Shown here one piece after another: positions 5,093 through 5,872 of a stretch of 5,872 nucleotides of DNA; the first letter of the stretch is position 1, and each line of letters opens with the position of its first letter. The position numbers were made by a program, and so were the translations under genes. The stretch spans positions 1 through 5,872 of the forward strand of contig JAGLRU010000263.1 of the NCBI GenBank assembly GCA_023136145.1, in the 5' to 3' direction. The notes under the pieces were generated by a model, which made no database searches, was not told the origin of the DNA, and saw only the letters and a list, made by a program, of their open reading frames with translations. Origin of the DNA: Alphaproteobacteria bacterium (GTDB taxonomy: Bacteria > Pseudomonadota > Alphaproteobacteria > Micavibrionales > UBA2020).

Positions 5093-5872
5093 ATCGCGGA
5101 TACTTTGCGAATTGGTTAGCAGCATCACAAGCCTATCGATTCCGATCCCGACCCCTCCAGTTGGTGGCATACCGTATTCTAGTGCCTCAACGAAATCCTC
5201 ATCGAGCATTTGGGCTTCCTCGTCACCCTTCTCCCGCGCCTCGACCTGTTTTTTAAAACGGTCAAGCTGATCGAACGGGTTGATCAACTCCGAAAATCCA
5301 TTGGCGACTTCCCATGCGTTGACATAACTTTCAAACCGCTCAGTTAGTAGAGGGTTGCTACGGTGTACTTTTGCCAGTGGCGAAATATCCTTTGGCAGAT
5401 CGATCACATGGATGGGCTGGATAAGCGTATCCTCCACTCTTTCGGCAAAGACTGCCTCAACTACTTCGCCCCAGCTTGCATCGGGTTTTACGGAGACTCC
5501 GACTTTTTCGGCTGCCACTATGGCATCAGCGGCATTGGGAATGGTAATGAAATCAATGCCGGTTTTTTCCTTTACCAAATCCGTCATGGACTTTCGTGGC
5601 CACGGTGCTTTGAAATCAAAATCCTGCTCACCGTATTTCACTTTGGTAGCACCATCATTCGTAGCCTTGACAGTACCTTCGATGATACGTTCTGTCAGAT
5701 TCATCATATCGCTGTAGTCGGCATAAGCCTGATAAAACTCGACGGAGGTAAACTCAGGGTTATGTTTGATTGAAATTCCTTCGTTACGAAAGCAGCGGTT
5801 GATCTCGAACACCCGTTCAAACCCTCCCACCACCAGCCTTTTTAGATAAAGCTCCGGCGCAATCCGCAGATA
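5057..5872 (-). CDS. lysS: Lysyl-tRNA synthetase, class II (5' part off the right edge)
   Basis: LysRS charges tRNA-Lys with lysine using ATP. The visible part is the C-terminal 271 residues of a protein usually near 500, so the N-terminal anticodon-binding OB fold and motif 1 lie beyond the edge. The frame is open from base 5872: YLRIAPELYLKRLVVGGFER leads into class II motif 2 (FRNEGISIKHNPEFTS, fragment residues 28-43). The amino-acid-binding stretch NGFSELINPFDQ is in the second half. Motif 3 is GGVGIGIDRLVMLL (about 239-252), then SIRDVIAFPTLK, which is LysRS-like and distinguishes it from AspRS/AsnRS. A GTG at 5833 that could be taken as a start lies within the conserved catalytic core and is not the real start. 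The gene ends in TGA at 5057-5059, followed by the exporter on the same strand. The catalytic part looks intact. Many alphaproteobacteria use the unrelated class I LysRS, so the class II type is a lineage marker. Confidence 0.96.
   Translation of the reverse strand, partial: YLRIAPELYLKRLVVGGFERVFEINRCFRNEGISIKHNPEFTSVEFYQAYADYSDMMNLTERIIEGTVKATNDGATKVKYGEQDFDFKAPWPRKSMTDLVKEKTGIDFITIPNAADAIVAAEKVGVSVKPDASWGEVVEAVFAERVEDTLIQPIHVIDLPKDISPLAKVHRSNPLLTERFESYVNAWEVANGFSELINPFDQLDRFKKQVEAREKGDEEAQMLDEDFVEALEYGMPPTGGVGIGIDRLVMLLTNSQSIRDVIAFPTLKQYR

Noticed and set aside
5355..5773. Plus-strand open frames opposite lysS
   Set aside because: They are antisense to highly conserved LysRS catalytic sequence and have no independent support.

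Overview
The window looks like a piece of an alphaproteobacterial chromosome of moderate-to-low GC. The main reasons are the ftsQ-ftsA order from the division and cell wall (dcw) cluster, an FtsA with a basic N-terminal extension, and a small lipoprotein of a type I associate with alphaproteobacteria. The genus cannot be read from the sequence. No rRNA, tRNA, CRISPR array, transposase or integrase is visible.

Layout, left to right. Positions 1-2143 (minus strand) hold the end of the dcw cluster: ftsQ, then ftsA running off the left edge (ftsZ would be expected next). Directly upstream of ftsQ, where ddl (D-Ala-D-Ala ligase) normally sits, is a wreck of the ddl 3' end (about 2140-2418, minus). 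Its old stop codon still overlaps the GTG start of ftsQ. The wreck carries two in-frame stops, a frameshift and a deletion through the Mg-binding motif. It now appears to serve as the control region between ftsQA (minus) and a divergent plus-strand gene for a cytosolic TPR protein (2471-3274) with a strong tandem ribosome binding site. That gene converges on a minus-strand lipoprotein gene (3344-about 3901/3988). The junction between them is dense in perfect 12-bp palindromes. Positions 3989-4324 hold no gene that I can see.

The right end (minus strand) holds the C-terminal half of a class II lysyl-tRNA synthetase (lysS, cut by the right edge), followed by a LysE/RhtB-family amino-acid exporter gene. 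The exporter is bracketed by a direct repeat of about 47 bp. One copy is the true 3' end of lysS, and the other is a second, orphan copy of the lysS 3' end directly downstream of the exporter. This is the footprint expected when a segment integrates at the 3' end of a housekeeping gene, or of a duplication or recombination between lysS alleles.

The two most interesting points are the decayed ddl that marks a break in the dcw cluster and may have become a regulatory region, and the exporter segment bounded by duplicated lysS ends. Neither is proof of a new biological system. Both are concrete and easy to test by comparative genomics.
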